DNA of 64,000 bases from Pseudoalteromonas undina. Lineage in GTDB: Bacteria > Pseudomonadota > Gammaproteobacteria > Enterobacterales > Alteromonadaceae. Below are positions 8,783-16,377 of this stretch, one piece after another. Positions within the stretch are counted from its first letter, which is position 1; each line of letters starts with the position of its first letter. The notes under the pieces were generated by a model. It was given only the letters and a program-made list of their open reading frames with translations, made no database searches and was not told the DNA's origin. The translations under genes and the position numbers were made by a program. The stretch lies in the NCBI RefSeq assembly GCF_000238275.3, contig NZ_AHCF03000003.1:868001-932000 (forward strand). Reading direction: 5' to 3'.

Positions 8783-9301
8783 ATGCGAGTAATCTACATT
8801 ACCTCAGCGTTTTTTTTATCATTAACTATGTCATTTTCGGCAATGAGTATCGAAAAACAGCATAAAACATCAATAATCTATGAAAATTCAGAAAAACCTG
8901 AAATTGAGCTTACCGTTTATAAAAGTAAAAATTGTGGATGTTGTAATAAGTGGATTGCTCATTTGAGTGAAAACAATATTCAAACAAAAGCAATTAACGT
9001 TAATGACATGGGGTCGATTAAATCTCAGTATCAAATAAAACCTAATATGCGCTCATGCCATACAGCCGTGTCAGCCGATGGATTTGTATTTGAAGGTCAT
9101 GTTCCCGTTAAACATATAAAACAGTTTTTATCTGGGCAACACGCTCCGCACATTACAGGCTTAAGTGTACCAGCCATGCCTATTGGCACTCCCGGAATGG
9201 AAATGGAGGGTATATTTCACAAATATAATATTGAACTACTCACTGACAACTCAAATGAAGAAACCTACAGATACATAAGTAAATCCAGCGAGCAATTTTA
9301 G
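8783..9301 (+). CDS. DUF411 metal-binding protein (CopG-type)
   Basis: A 172-residue periplasmic protein with a signal peptide to about residue 22. The DUF411 core is VYKSKNCGCCNKWIAHL, with the metal-binding CGCC motif, then RSCHTAVSADGFVFEGHVPV and the GLSVPAMPIGTPGMEME segment. These are conserved Cys, His and Met ligands of the thioredoxin-like copper-binding family often found in cop/cus clusters. RBS AAGGAG precedes ATG 8783. A gap of 133 nt before the next gene could hold a separate promoter. Confidence 0.88.
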   Translation: MRVIYITSAFFLSLTMSFSAMSIEKQHKTSIIYENSEKPEIELTVYKSKNCGCCNKWIAHLSENNIQTKAINVNDMGSIKSQYQIKPNMRSCHTAVSADGFVFEGHVPVKHIKQFLSGQHAPHITGLSVPAMPIGTPGMEMEGIFHKYNIELLTDNSNEETYRYISKSSEQF

Positions 9302-9434
9302 CCTAACGGCATAATTCTTGAGTTAATTATTAAATACCCATTTTACACAACAGGAAACACTGATTTGTGAGCTTGATAGTGTAAAAATTACTCACATGTA
9401 AAAACAAAATACAAAACTTTTAAGGAGCAATACA

Positions 9435-9947
9435 ATGTCACACTATTCAAAATTTTTTTTAATGATAGCAACATCCACAATAACCATGTTTGTATTGATG
9501 TATTTGAACACCTACCAACTTAGTCATGTTTATTTTAGTGAAACTCGTACTTATATGGCGCTTTATATGGGAGCCACGATGGCAGTGATAATGCTACTTT
9601 TCATGCTCAATATGTATAAAGATAAAAAGAAAAATATAACAGTACTCATTGCTAGTGTTGCCGTATTTGCAGGAAGTTTATTTTTAGTTCGCTCACAAGT
9701 GACTGTTGATGATAGCTCATGGATGTCGGCGATGATCCCACATCATTCAATTGCCATACTCACCAGTGACAGGGCAAAAATCAAAGATAAACGCGTTCAA
9801 AAGCTTGCTACAAATATAATTGAAGCCCAAGAGCGAGAAATAAAAGAAATGCAATGGCTCCTAAAAGATATAGAGCAAAACGGCATTGCACAAACCAATG
9901 CTCAAGCACAATTAAGAGCTGTTCCAGATTTCAATTCAAATAAATAA
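9435..9947 (+). CDS. DUF305 membrane-anchored protein
   Basis: A 170-residue protein with three hydrophobic helices (about residues 8-25, 37-58 and 66-84) followed by a DUF305 domain. The core is DDSSWMSAMIPHHSIAILTSDRAKI, with the conserved MxPHH motif, then EAQEREIKEMQWLLKDI. DUF305 proteins are four-helix ferritin-like modules found in copper clusters, and His/Met ligands are proposed. It has a good RBS (AAGGAG) and sits between DUF411 and the glutaredoxin-MauE gene. Confidence 0.85.
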   Translation: MSHYSKFFLMIATSTITMFVLMYLNTYQLSHVYFSETRTYMALYMGATMAVIMLLFMLNMYKDKKKNITVLIASVAVFAGSLFLVRSQVTVDDSSWMSAMIPHHSIAILTSDRAKIKDKRVQKLATNIIEAQEREIKEMQWLLKDIEQNGIAQTNAQAQLRAVPDFNSNK

Positions 9948-9975
9948 ATAAACCGCATAACATAAGGAGTAAAGC

Positions 9976-10707
9976 ATGAGTAAATCAGCCCAACTTTTTA
10001 GAATGGCAACAGATGAGCATATTTGTCCGTTTGGTTTAAAATCAAAAGACCTACTAGAGCGAGAGGGATATACAGTTGATGATCAGCTTTTAACTTCTCG
10101 AGAGCAAACAGATGAATTTAAAAAACAACACAGTGTAGAAACTACACCTCAAGCATTTATTGATAATAAACGTATAGGTGGCTACGACGATTTACGTGAT
10201 TACTTTAATAAGCCACAAGCAGCCCAAGAAGGTACAACTTACACGCCCGTGATTGCGATTTTTTCGGTTAGTTTTTTGCTTAGTGTGGCATTTAGTTTTG
10301 CATCGGATAATAGCTTATTATCAATGCAAACCGCTGAACTGTTTGTAGCCCTAACAATGGCAGTGTTAGCAATACAAAAGCTTCAAGACTTATTTAGCTT
10401 TACTAATTCATTTATAACCTATGACTTAGTCGCTATGAAAGTAGTCAGGTACGCTTATGTTTACCCATTTTTAGAAGCATTTGTTGGCATTGGAATGATA
10501 GCCGGGTTACCAGCCTATATTATTGCCCCTATTTCATTATTCATAGGTGGGGTTGGTGCTGTTTCAGTGATAAAAGCAGTCTATATAGATAAACGAGAGT
10601 TAAAATGTGCGTGTGTAGGCGGTGACAGTAACGTACCACTAGGGTTTATCTCTCTAACAGAAAACTTATTTATGATAGCTGCCGGTATTTGGATGTTTGT
10701 TAGGTAA
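9976..10707 (+). CDS. Glutaredoxin-MauE fusion protein
   Basis: A 243-residue two-domain protein. Residues about 1-78 form a glutaredoxin-like domain with HICPFGLKSKDLL at the active site and TTPQAFIDNKRIGGYDDL as the cis-Pro/glutathione-binding region. The usual CPYC is reduced to one Cys (CPFG), so a monothiol or binding role is likely. Residues about 88-243 are a MauE-like domain with four helices and a KCACVGG motif before the last helix. It closes the copper operon. Cytoplasmic copper or thiol handling is inferred from position. Confidence 0.82.
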   Translation: MSKSAQLFRMATDEHICPFGLKSKDLLEREGYTVDDQLLTSREQTDEFKKQHSVETTPQAFIDNKRIGGYDDLRDYFNKPQAAQEGTTYTPVIAIFSVSFLLSVAFSFASDNSLLSMQTAELFVALTMAVLAIQKLQDLFSFTNSFITYDLVAMKVVRYAYVYPFLEAFVGIGMIAGLPAYIIAPISLFIGGVGAVSVIKAVYIDKRELKCACVGGDSNVPLGFISLTENLFMIAAGIWMFVR

Positions 10708-10754
10708 ATAACAGCTTTAATTTAAAAATATGATGACGAGCTTATTTATAGCAC

Positions 10755-10783
10755 GAACCAGATTCAGTAGTTGAGTCTGGTTC
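10755..10783 (+). terminator. Hairpin after the copper operon
   Basis: GAACCAGATTCA (10755-10766) pairs with TGAGTCTGGTTC (10772-10783), with one wobble and a 5-nt loop. There is no clear T-tract after it, so it may be a weak or factor-assisted terminator. Confidence 0.4.
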
Positions 10784-11216
10784 TGCCTGAACTTAAAATG
10801 CCATCAATTTGCTCTGGCTTCTCTAAGGTATCTTGAAGTTACAACGAGACTAAAGTTTTTTATCAATTGCATGATTTAAAAAAGCACTAGCCCTCTAATT
10901 TTATTAAATAGATCTAATCTAAATTTGATTCCAGAATTCTTTTGGCAATAAATTTTTAATCATCCTAGTGTTTAAGAATTTATAAATTTAATTAATAAAT
11001 TTTGTGAAATTTTTCTAGTCCGCTTAGAGCGAGAAGCAGACGGTCATCTTTTTATATCAAATGCATTTAAGATTTCCTGACTTGAATTAACTGTTGTATT
11101 GTAAATAGTAATTTTGCTTCTGTATAAGGAGCGATATAAGTATCGTGAGATAAGGTTTACTTAGCTACTTTTTGTTAATGTAAATAAGGTAATAATTAAT
11201 TTTTAAGGTTGAAGTA
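10784..11216. other. Gene-poor region between copper operon and orphan gene pair
   Basis: I see no intact gene. On the minus strand a short open stretch (about 10770-10830) reads LEKPEQIDGILSSGRTRLNY and then a stop, which looks like the C-terminus of a lost protein; it is interrupted upstream by a stop. A fragment of the dispersed non-coding repeat (GCGAGAAGCAGAC) occurs at about 11029-11041. The rest is AT-rich and may hold the promoter of the gene at 11217. Confidence 0.4.
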
Positions 11217-11939
11217 ATGGAATATAACAATCTATCCAAGCTTGTAAAAAAAGTTCTCAAAACAGATCAAAGTGGTAATACAACAATGCCCTCAAGACGC
11301 GAAATGACAAGCAAAATTTTTGCGTTTATTATGCTTATTCCTGGAATTACTAGCATTGTGATGACAGTAACAAGCGAAGGAGGGGAAAGTATTTTCTTCG
11401 CTATTTCTGCAAGCTTCTTTTTAAGTATATCAATATTGCTTTTTGGTCGAAAGAGCCGCTTAGAGTTTAACGGGACAGAAAAACAGCTTAATTTAAAAAC
11501 CGCATTATGGGGTTACTTTCAAAGAAGTAAAATTGTTGTACCGTTTGATACACTATCATTTGAATTAAGTAGTATAGGCGCGCAAGGCCCTTATCAAATT
11601 AAGTTTGTTGATCAGTTATATGAATTTAAACAGTATACAGATGCTAAGATGTTCATTTCGTTTTTATATACGAAATATAATACTACTGCAGTTGAAACCA
11701 TATCGGATTGGCCTAATAAAACACCGATAAGGTTTGCTCAAAGTGAATTATATAACTCACCTCAAGTTACTCATGATACTAAAAAAGCTAATTCAAACTC
11801 TCACCTGGAAGATGAAGATTTTAATAGTGAAGATCTTGTTTTCATTGAAATATGGGATCGCAAATCGCTAATAAAACTATCCCTGCCATTTTTTGTTTTT
11901 ACAGCCATTGCCGGCTTAGTTAAATACGGAGTGCTGTAA
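11217..11939 (+). CDS. Orphan membrane protein, first of a pair
   Basis: A 240-residue protein I do not recognise. Two adjacent hydrophobic helices lie at about residues 32-50 and 56-75, followed by a cytoplasmic beta-rich part (SRLEFNGTEKQLNLKT...KIVVPFDTLSFELSS) resembling a PH-like or YcxB-like layout. An acidic linker (SHLEDEDFNSEDL) precedes a last hydrophobic helix at the C-terminus. The stop overlaps the next start (TAATG), so the two genes are translationally coupled and probably act together. AT-rich codon use and the island position suggest acquisition. Confidence 0.6.
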   Translation: MEYNNLSKLVKKVLKTDQSGNTTMPSRREMTSKIFAFIMLIPGITSIVMTVTSEGGESIFFAISASFFLSISILLFGRKSRLEFNGTEKQLNLKTALWGYFQRSKIVVPFDTLSFELSSIGAQGPYQIKFVDQLYEFKQYTDAKMFISFLYTKYNTTAVETISDWPNKTPIRFAQSELYNSPQVTHDTKKANSNSHLEDEDFNSEDLVFIEIWDRKSLIKLSLPFFVFTAIAGLVKYGVL

Positions 11940-12421
11940 TGTATTTTAAAGAACTATCTAGTGAGCTAGCTATTTATCGACAACCGAGGTTAACTAGATT
12001 ATTGCTAGTTTTGTTGTGTGGTTTCTTTTTATTTATCGGGCTAATTAATGTGTTTAATTCTGATGAAGCAAAATCATTACCGATATGGGTATCTGGGTTT
12101 ATATGCTGGCTAGGGTGGAGTGGTTCGTTTGGTGGCTATGTATGTCGTTTTGATCTCGCAAAACAAACCTTGGAATTAAAGTCGAGTAGTTTATATACTA
12201 TTTTTAAACGTGTTTATAAATTATCAGATATTAAAGGTTTTAAAGCTATACCTAGAAAAGGCTACACACATGACTATAGATTATATGCAGTGTTAACTGA
12301 TAATACTCATATTGCTTTCGCAAACTACAAAGGACGAGGGTTTGCAGTTAAGGAGTGTATAAAAATGGCTGAATTTGTCAGTAAGCCTTATCAAATCAAT
12401 ATTGATACAGCTTCATTATGA
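11939..12421 (+). CDS. Orphan membrane protein, second of a pair
   Basis: A 160-residue protein with two hydrophobic helices (about residues 20-38 and 50-65), then a beta-rich domain: GGYVCRFDLAKQTLELKS, KRVYKLSDIKGFKAIPRKG and LYAVLTDNTHIAFANYKG. The two-helix plus beta-sheet plan is the same as in its upstream neighbour, so the pair may form a hetero-complex. Function is unknown. It is coupled to the preceding gene and faces the convergent recombinase gene across a strong dyad. Confidence 0.6.
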   Translation: MYFKELSSELAIYRQPRLTRLLLVLLCGFFLFIGLINVFNSDEAKSLPIWVSGFICWLGWSGSFGGYVCRFDLAKQTLELKSSSLYTIFKRVYKLSDIKGFKAIPRKGYTHDYRLYAVLTDNTHIAFANYKGRGFAVKECIKMAEFVSKPYQINIDTASL

Positions 12422-12462
12422 TTTTCTTAGAACAAAGTAGCGTGGATTAACATTTTTTTAGA

Positions 12463-12501
12463 AACCAATGCCAGACGCTTACTTCAGGTCTGGCATTGGT
12501 T
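12463..12501. terminator. 14-bp perfect stem between convergent genes
   Basis: AACCAATGCCAGAC (12463-12476) pairs perfectly with GTCTGGCATTGGTT (12488-12501) around an 11-nt loop. It lies 6 nt beyond the recombinase stop codon. T-tracts are poor on both strands, so a recombination or attachment role for this dyad cannot be excluded. Confidence 0.5.
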
Positions 12502-12506
12502 CAAAC

Positions 12507-13130
12507 TTAAGCATCGATCTGTTCTGATACTTCTAACGCATCATCAACTTCTATTCCCAAGTACCTGACAGTGCTTTCTAGTTTTCTATGGCCAAGTAGA
12601 AGCTGACAGGCTCTTAAATTTTTAGTTTTTTTGTAAATTAGTGATGGTTTAGTACGTCTCATAGAATGAGTGCCATATTGAGTCTTATCTAACCCAATTG
12701 AAGTGACCCAAGAATCAACTATACGTCCATATTGACGGGTTGAAAGGTGTTCTGAGGAATGAATTCGTGACTTAAACAAGTAATCATAAGAGTTGAGAGT
12801 AAATTGCTCTATGAGCGCCACAATTGATTTCCTTGTATTCCCAGTAATTTCAAATTGGACGGGCATACCAGTCTTTTTTTGAACGACTATTGCCCTTGAT
12901 TGAATTGTTTTACCATGTGCGATGTCGTTAACTTTTAGTGAAACTAAATCACACCCTCTTAGTTTGCTATCTATGGCTAGGTTAAATAGTGCTAGATCTC
13001 TTATTTTATGAAAAAGTTCTAGTCGTATTCGGATAGCCCATATTTGCTGTAATTTCAGAGGTAACTTTTGTCCTACAAGCTTATTTTTATTCCAAGGCTC
13101 TTTAGGCTGATATATTGTTAACTGGTGCAT
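12507..13130 (-). CDS. Short tyrosine recombinase/integrase
   Basis: A 207-residue tyrosine recombinase catalytic domain. The active-site set is complete: Arg58 (DSKLRGCDLVSL), His155-x-x-Arg158 (GTHSMRR), His181 (LLLGHRKLES) and Tyr190 (STVRYLG). The N-terminal core-binding (SAM-like) domain is short or absent compared with phage integrases of 300-400 residues. Related short recombinases occur in accessory islands. It is not an integron IntI: the extra IntI-specific helix region is not visible. It may have moved part of this metal/TIR island, but no attachment sites are proven. Confidence 0.85.
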   Translation of the reverse strand: MHQLTIYQPKEPWNKNKLVGQKLPLKLQQIWAIRIRLELFHKIRDLALFNLAIDSKLRGCDLVSLKVNDIAHGKTIQSRAIVVQKKTGMPVQFEITGNTRKSIVALIEQFTLNSYDYLFKSRIHSSEHLSTRQYGRIVDSWVTSIGLDKTQYGTHSMRRTKPSLIYKKTKNLRACQLLLGHRKLESTVRYLGIEVDDALEVSEQIDA

Positions 13131-13229
13131 TAGTTGTACTCCGGTGTTTATGGAGTTTTAAGCTTAGCCCGCTACAAAAGAATTCGGGTATGAGCGATTA
13201 CCGGCCATTGAGGTTGGTTAAATACAATG

Positions 13230-13275
13230 GAAAACTGTGATAGTAATATCTAAAGTTATTTGTTAAAACTATATA
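13230..13275 (+). repeat. Dispersed leader repeat, copy 2
   Basis: GAAAACTGTGATAGTAATAT followed by TTATTTGTTAAAACTATATA matches 224-270 and the reverse complement of 51202-51243. A core-like GTTAAGC (13333-13339) follows about 60 nt downstream, just before the ribosome-binding site of the TIR gene. Confidence 0.75.
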
Positions 13276-13353
13276 GATTATAAAGGCGAGCTTTACATCC
13301 GCTCAGATGTGCCCTTCGAACACTAAGAAATGTTAAGCATTTAAGGAATAAAT

Positions 13354-14163
13354 TTGAAACATCCCAAATATAAAGGTGTTAACTTTCTAGATGCAGAAAT
13401 ACGAAAACTTGAACAAAATGTAATTACTAGAGAGATAGAGTTCGAGTGGGCAGTAAAAAAATTAAAAAATGCAGATCCTTATGACGATATACATAAATTA
13501 AGGAAGGCCTTAAAAAGTAAAGAAAAGTCTGTTATTAAAGCTAGACGACAAGTTAAGTCAAAAATAGCTCAAAAAACCAGAAAGTTAGCTGAGCGAAATA
13601 AAGAAAAATTTGGTGGTAAAGTTCAAAAAAGAAAGAATATTGCACTTAATCAATCATTAAATGAAGAATTAAAAATTCAGGGAAACATATTGTCTCAATT
13701 AAAAAATATGCCGATCAGTTTTGCTAAGGATTTAACTAAGCAAGATGGTAAAGCAAGCGACTTATTTATTTCACACGCCTCTGAAGATAAAGCTGATTTT
13801 GTGAAATCATTAGCAGATGAGCTCATAAAACAGGGAGTTTCAGTTTGGTATGATGAATACGCACTAAGAATTGGTGATAGTTTAAGGAAGTCCATTGATA
13901 AAGGCCTTTCTCAATCTAGGTTTGGTTTAATTATTTTATCTAAAAGTTTTTTCGAAAAAAACTGGACACAATATGAACTAAATGGATTAGTCGCAAAAGA
14001 GATGGAGGGTGAAAAAGTCATTCTTCCTATTTGGCATAATATTAGTAAAGATGAGATTATGAAGTTGAGTCCTACGCTTGTGGATAAGTTTGCTCTTAAT
14101 TCAGCAACTAATACGGTATATGAAATTGCAGAAAAAGTTGCAGATGCCGTAAACAACGCGTGA
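13354..14163 (+). CDS. TIR-domain protein with coiled-coil N-terminus
   Basis: A 269-residue protein with a charged helical N-terminal part (residues about 10-115, Lys/Glu-rich, coiled-coil-like). The C-terminal TIR domain (about 136-262) has SDLFISHASEDKADFVKSLA, the BB-loop region VWYDEYALRIGDSLRKSIDKG, and LIILSKSFFEKNWTQYELNGL with the putative catalytic Glu208. Bacterial TIR domains often cleave NAD+ in anti-phage defence or act as toxins; that function is inferred. Start is TTG 13354 with AAGGAATA upstream. No Thoeris or other recognised defence partner is adjacent. The dispersed leader lies upstream, and the AT-rich composition indicates transfer. Confidence 0.8.
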   Translation: MKHPKYKGVNFLDAEIRKLEQNVITREIEFEWAVKKLKNADPYDDIHKLRKALKSKEKSVIKARRQVKSKIAQKTRKLAERNKEKFGGKVQKRKNIALNQSLNEELKIQGNILSQLKNMPISFAKDLTKQDGKASDLFISHASEDKADFVKSLADELIKQGVSVWYDEYALRIGDSLRKSIDKGLSQSRFGLIILSKSFFEKNWTQYELNGLVAKEMEGEKVILPIWHNISKDEIMKLSPTLVDKFALNSATNTVYEIAEKVADAVNNA

Positions 14164-14234
14164 AAGCTAATTAATTAGAAAATCCCTAAGAGAGAATAAG
14201 AGCAAATTTTGGCTCATGAATCTCATTATCGAAC

Positions 14235-14290
14235 GTCTGCAACTGGCACTGAGCCGAACTTCGGCAAAGAGCGAAAAGCAGACATTGACC
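14235..14290 (+). repeat. Dispersed non-coding repeat, copy B
   Basis: CTGCAACTGGCACTGAGCC, GAACTTCGGCAAAGAGCG and AAAGCAGACATTGACC align with copy A at 1916-1970. It directly abuts the 3' end of the decayed merC. Confidence 0.6.
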
Positions 14291-14320
14291 GTTAATCGTT
14301 TCAACGACGGCAATTAGCCA

Positions 14321-14697
14321 TACGTTGCATGTTTGCTCCCTTACTGGTTTTACGATATCCAAAACCGACATAACGACCATTAAGCAAATACCAAAGTAAA
14401 ATAGGTATGTGCTTCAATCATATAGCCAAAGAGGATAAAGCGTTAATAGCACTGCTACAGGCCCTAGAATGCTGAAGACAGCTCTGGTATGGTTTTTATT
14501 TTTGTGCCAGTTGTATAAGTTTACCAATAGTTCCAAAGATGCAAAAATAGGTAAAAGCGTATTTACAGCTATTCCTTCGAAGTGAGAGAAGAAGCCTAGT
14601 CCTAATGCCGATGCAAGTGACCTTAATGCAGGGAAGCAGGCCGTGCCGCTAGCCAAACGCCACTAGAGCCTACTCTGTCTAATATTTTATTTATCAT
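14321..14697 (-). pseudogene. merC: merC mercury transporter, frameshifted remnant
   Basis: Remains of the four-helix inner-membrane Hg(II) uptake protein MerC. The ATG (14697) gives MINKILDRVGSSGVW. A one-base loss near 14655 then shifts the frame to SGTACFPALRSLASALGLGF, normally the Hg-binding CxxC-like helix start, followed by FFSHFEGIAVNTLLPIFASL. A second shift near 14413 separates PLWLYD from YLFYFGICLMVVMSVLDIV. MerC is normally about 140 residues uninterrupted, so this copy is non-functional unless the read is wrong. It lies just downstream of a mer-type operator. Confidence 0.8.
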
Positions 14698-14726
14698 TTG
14701 AAAGTCTATTGGTTGATATTACCATC

Positions 14727-14758
14727 ATTCTAAACTCCGTATATAAGTACGGAGTCAA
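14727..14758 (-). promoter_or_regulatory. mer-type promoter/operator
   Basis: On the minus strand, -35 TTGACT (14758-14753) and -10 TAGAAT (14732-14727) are 20 bp apart. This long spacer is typical of MerR-activated promoters. Between them is the dyad ACTCCGTA...TACGGAGT (14734-14741 and 14748-14755), almost the textbook mer operator. It reads toward the merC remnant. Confidence 0.85.
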
Positions 14759-15136
14759 TCATTTTAATGAATCAATTATGGGGCAATGTGTTGGATCTTC
14801 GTTTTGCATACAGGTATTTGTCATATCCACAATTACTTTCTCTAAACGTTGAAGGTCATTAATTTTGTCTCGAATGATTGCTAACTTTTGTCGGCTTAAT
14901 AGCTCAACTTGAGTGCAGTTGCTGTCCATAGACATTAGCGATTTTATTTCTCTTAACGTAAAGCCGAGCGCTTTGGCTTTTGTGATAAACCTAAGTTGTC
15001 CTGCTATTGTTTCGTCATATTGTCTATAACCAGATATTGGTTTTTCAGGTTGTGTAATCAGCCCTTCTCGTTCATAAAAACGAATGGTTTCTACATTTAA
15101 ATTTAATGATTGTGCTAATTTGCCAATGGTTTACAT
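14759..15136 (-). pseudogene. merR: merR mercury regulator with stop at codon 2
   Basis: The frame encodes a complete MerR: TIGKLAQSLNLNVETIRFYEREGLI (helix-turn-helix), a dimerisation helix, and the three Hg(II)-binding cysteines in MDSNCTQVE and TCMQNEDPTHC, with the usual nine-residue C-to-C spacing. The initiator ATG (15136) is followed directly by TAA where relatives have a Lys codon, so one A-to-T change would explain the lesion. There is no alternative start before codon 20 or so. The rest is undamaged, suggesting recent inactivation. It is colinear with, rather than divergent from, merC. Confidence 0.8.
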
Positions 15137-15178
15137 TATTGCCTTTGTGAATACTACTAATCTAAAGTTATATTTAGT

Positions 15179-15568
15179 TTAGCTATCCAATGATTTGATG
15201 ATGCCGCACGCTTCAATTGTATTGTCTGAACCACAAGCACTTGCCATCTGTTGTAATTCAGCTTTAAGCGCCCTTAATTCTTTCATACGTTTATTCACTA
15301 GTGCAAGTTGCTGATCAATTAATGCATTAACGCTAGAGCAGCTTTCTTCTGGCTTATTTTTTAATTCGATAAGACGTTTAATATCATTGAGTGATATATC
15401 TAGGCTGCGACAATGCTTTACGAATTCCAATTGTTTAAGTGCTTTACTATCATACAGCCTGAAATTACCTTCTGAACGGTTTGGATTTAACAGTAATCCT
15501 TCTCTTTCATAATATCTAATCGTTTGTATTGAACAGCCCGATTTTTTTGACAATTCGCCTATTTTCAT
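15179..15568 (-). CDS. cadR: MerR-family Cd/Pb/Zn regulator (CadR/PbrR-like)
   Basis: A 129-residue activator starting MKIGELSKKSGC (ATG 15568; an upstream extension in frame would run through the promoter and is rejected). The helix-turn-helix CSIQTIRYYEREGLL is followed by RSEGNFRLYDSKALKQLEF and a long dimer helix. Metal-binding cysteines fit the CadR/PbrR pattern: Cys12 (KKSGCS), one in PEESCSSVN and two in the C-terminal ACGSDNTIEACGI. It should bind the operators at 15586-15616 and 24119-24149 and switch on export genes when Cd, Pb or Zn is present. Confidence 0.88.
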   Translation of the reverse strand: MKIGELSKKSGCSIQTIRYYEREGLLLNPNRSEGNFRLYDSKALKQLEFVKHCRSLDISLNDIKRLIELKNKPEESCSSVNALIDQQLALVNKRMKELRALKAELQQMASACGSDNTIEACGIIKSLDS

Positions 15569-15585
15569 CAATTTCCCCCAGACAT

Positions 15586-15616
15586 TTGACTCTATAGTTA
15601 CTATAGGATCTATAGT
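15586..15616 (+). promoter_or_regulatory. CadR-type promoter/operator 1
   Basis: -35 TTGACT (15586-15591) and -10 TATAGT (15611-15616) are separated by 19 bp containing the dyad CTATAGTTACTATAG. The long spacer is the hallmark of MerR-family activation. It reads into the transglutaminase-like/CDF unit, divergent from cadR. Confidence 0.85.
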
Positions 15617-15646
15617 ATAGGTATGCAACGAAAGGGATATATAAAA

Positions 15647-16377
15647 ATGACTGAGAAATATTTAAACAATACGAATATCGTTAATTTTGAACACAAAGAT
15701 ATCCAATCCCTGATCGATCAACGAGGGTGGAAAAATTTGGATAATTTCAACAAAATTGGTGCCGCTTATCAGTTTGTAAAAGATGAAATAATGTTTGGCT
15801 ATAACAAGAGTGATGATATTTCAGCAAGCGATGTGCTAGCAGATGGTTATGGACAATGTAATACTAAGGGTAATCTGTTAATGGCACTATTGCGTGGACT
15901 AGGTATCCAGTGTCGTTTCCAAGGTTTTACCATTGATCAGCAACTATAAAAAGGTGCTATCCTAAGCTTGTATTTTGGTTAGCACCTAAATACATCATTC
16001 ATAGTTGGGTAGAAGTTTACTTTGAAGGGCGTTGGATAAACTTAGAGGGCTTTATATTGGATGAGCAATACTTAAGCTCACTACAGCAGAAATTTAGCCA
16101 AGCAAAAGATGAGTTTTGTGGTTATGGTGTTGCAACAAAGTGCTTATCTTCACCCGGTACGGATTGGCGTGGAGAGGATACCTATATTCAAAAAGAAGGT
16201 ATTCATGACGACTTTGGGCTTTATGATTCACCAGATAAGTTCTATCTCGAAAAAGGTACTAATCTATCAGGTGTAAAACGTTGGTTGTATCAACGAGTGA
16301 TCCGACATTTGATTAATATGAATGTATCAAAAATAAGAAATAAAAAAGTACTGGAGGTACAAAATGCACAACCATAG
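15647..16377 (+). pseudogene. Transglutaminase-like protein, broken
   Basis: The first half (ATG 15647, RBS AAAGGG) has the cysteine protease/transglutaminase core YGQCNTKGNLLMALLRGLGI with catalytic Cys. After FTIDQQL it hits TAA at 15947, where CAA would continue the protein. A frameshift near 15970 then returns to KYIIHSWVEVYFEGRWINLE with the catalytic His, and onward to a stop at 16377. So two lesions inactivate the gene. Its end overlaps the CDF gene start (16364). Position under the CadR-type promoter suggests a metal-stress role, but no substrate is known. Confidence 0.75.

Noticed and set aside
14186..14320. Continuation of merC beyond 14321
   Set aside because: The frame stays open, but similarity to MerC stops and the sequence becomes the dispersed repeat.
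15569..15628. N-terminal extension of cadR
   Set aside because: It would translate the promoter/operator region, and MKIGELSKKSGC is the standard MerR-family start.
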